Program-made: the position numbers and the translations under genes
In this document: one piece after another, positions 63,201-64,000 of the stretch
Position numbering within the stretch: the stretch's first letter is position 1
How the letters are laid out: every line of letters begins with the position of its first letter
The notes under the pieces: model-generated
What the model was told of the DNA's origin: nothing
Database searches by the model: none
Seen by the model: only the letters and a program-made list of their open reading frames with translations
Source of the DNA: Amblyomma americanum
Taxonomy: Eukaryota; Arthropoda; Arachnida; Ixodida; Ixodidae
NCBI RefSeq assembly: GCF_052857255.1
Contig: NW_027526501.1
Span: 62,001 to 126,000, forward strand
DNA length: 64,000 nt
Direction: 5' to 3'

Positions 63201-64000
63201 AGAGCTAAATCTGAACACATCAGTATACGTGTCCCTGTGGTACGCGTCAAAACTTTTTCTCTTAAAACTGCGCGCAAAGCATGTATTCGTGCTTAATACA
63301 ACAAAACAAGCTGTTTTGGACAAAATGAGCTAGATATGAACACCGGTTTTACAAGTGTCCGTGTGATACGCGTCAAAACTTTTTCTCTCATAACTGAGCG
63401 AAAAGCATGTATTCGTGCTTAATACAACGAAACAAGCTGTTTTAGACCAAAACGAGCTAGATATGAACACATCGGTTTTACAAGTGACCGTGTGATACGC
63501 GTCAAAACTTTTTCTCTCATAACTGCGCGAAAAGCATGTATTCGTGCTTAATACAACGAAACAAGCTGTTTTAGACCAAAAGGATCTAGATATGGACACA
63601 TGAGGTTTTACAAGTGTCCCTGTGATACGCGTCAAAACTTTTTCTCTTATAACTGCGCGAAAAGCATGTATTCGTGCTTAGAACAAAGACACAAGTTGTT
63701 TTAGACCGAAACGAGCCAGATCTAAACACATCGGTTTTGCAAGAGTCCGAGTGTTACGCGTCAATACGTTTTCTCTCATAAGTGCGCGAAAAGCATGTAT
63801 TCGTGATTAAAACAAAGAAACAGCTGTTTTAGACCGAAACAGGCTAAATCTGAACATCGGTTTACAAGTGTCAGTGTGACACGCGTCAAAATGTTTTCTC
63901 ATAACTGCGCGAAAAGCATGTATTCGTGCTAATAAAACGAAACAAGCTGTTTTAGACCGAAACGAGCTAAATCTGAACACATCGGTTTTACAAGTGTCCG
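60294..64000 (+). repeat. 129-bp satellite array, right block
   Basis: Satellite continues to the window edge in the same orientation. The first 1.09 kb matches the inter-provirus block (offset 8,054 bp). From about 61,480 the variant order matches the start of copies A, B and C (offset about 19,053-19,055 bp from C). A related run recurs near 63,660. No gene is seen. Confidence 0.96.

Noticed and set aside
1..64000. CENP-B box in the monomer
   Set aside because: The minus strand has TTTCGTTGTATTAAGC, which fits the TTCGnnnnA half but lacks the CGGG half of the box.

Overview
This is eukaryotic repeat DNA with no ordinary host gene. About 51 kb of the 64 kb is one satellite family: roughly 400 head-to-tail monomers of about 129 bp (mostly 125-131 bp), all in one orientation. 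Two near-identical 6,515-bp Ty3/gypsy-type LTR retrotransposons (proviruses), both coded on the minus strand, sit in the right-hand quarter. The gag and pol sequence style and a tRNA-Leu primer site suggest an arthropod, and a tick is my best guess. That is inference only. A long homogeneous array with one family of insertions looks like pericentromeric, subtelomeric or similar heterochromatin.

Layout. 1-4,980: satellite with its own internal repeats (offsets 3,453 and 1,025 bp). About 4,980-24,740: higher-order repeat copy A, with nested tandem duplications. About 24,807-42,141: higher-order copy B, which matches A block by block but differs by whole-monomer gains and losses (129 bp, 127 bp, 1,279 bp, and one versus two copies of a 3.45-kb block). 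About 42,560-45,720: the start of a third, shortened copy C. 45,721-52,235: provirus 1. 52,240-53,770: 1.5 kb of satellite. 53,775-60,289: provirus 2. 60,294-64,000: satellite, including from about 61,480 a segment resembling the start of copy C.

The proviruses. Each has 695-bp LTRs (TGTGA...TCACA), a 4-bp target duplication CCTG, a tRNA-Leu-type primer binding site, a short polypurine tract, gag, then zinc knuckle, protease, reverse transcriptase, RNase H and integrase in the same reading frame as gag. The frame is broken twice, identically in both copies: a TAG between capsid and zinc knuckle, and a TGA inside the integrase zinc finger. The U3 region carries two perfect CArG boxes.

History. 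The proviruses are not two insertions. They lie at the same base of the same monomer variant, share the same target duplication, and repeat exactly 8,054 bp apart together with 12 satellite monomers. The LTR differences that separate left from right LTR are shared by both copies, so one provirus inserted, aged, and was later duplicated by an unequal exchange inside the array. The many open frames in the satellite follow from a 129-bp (43-codon) period and are not genes.
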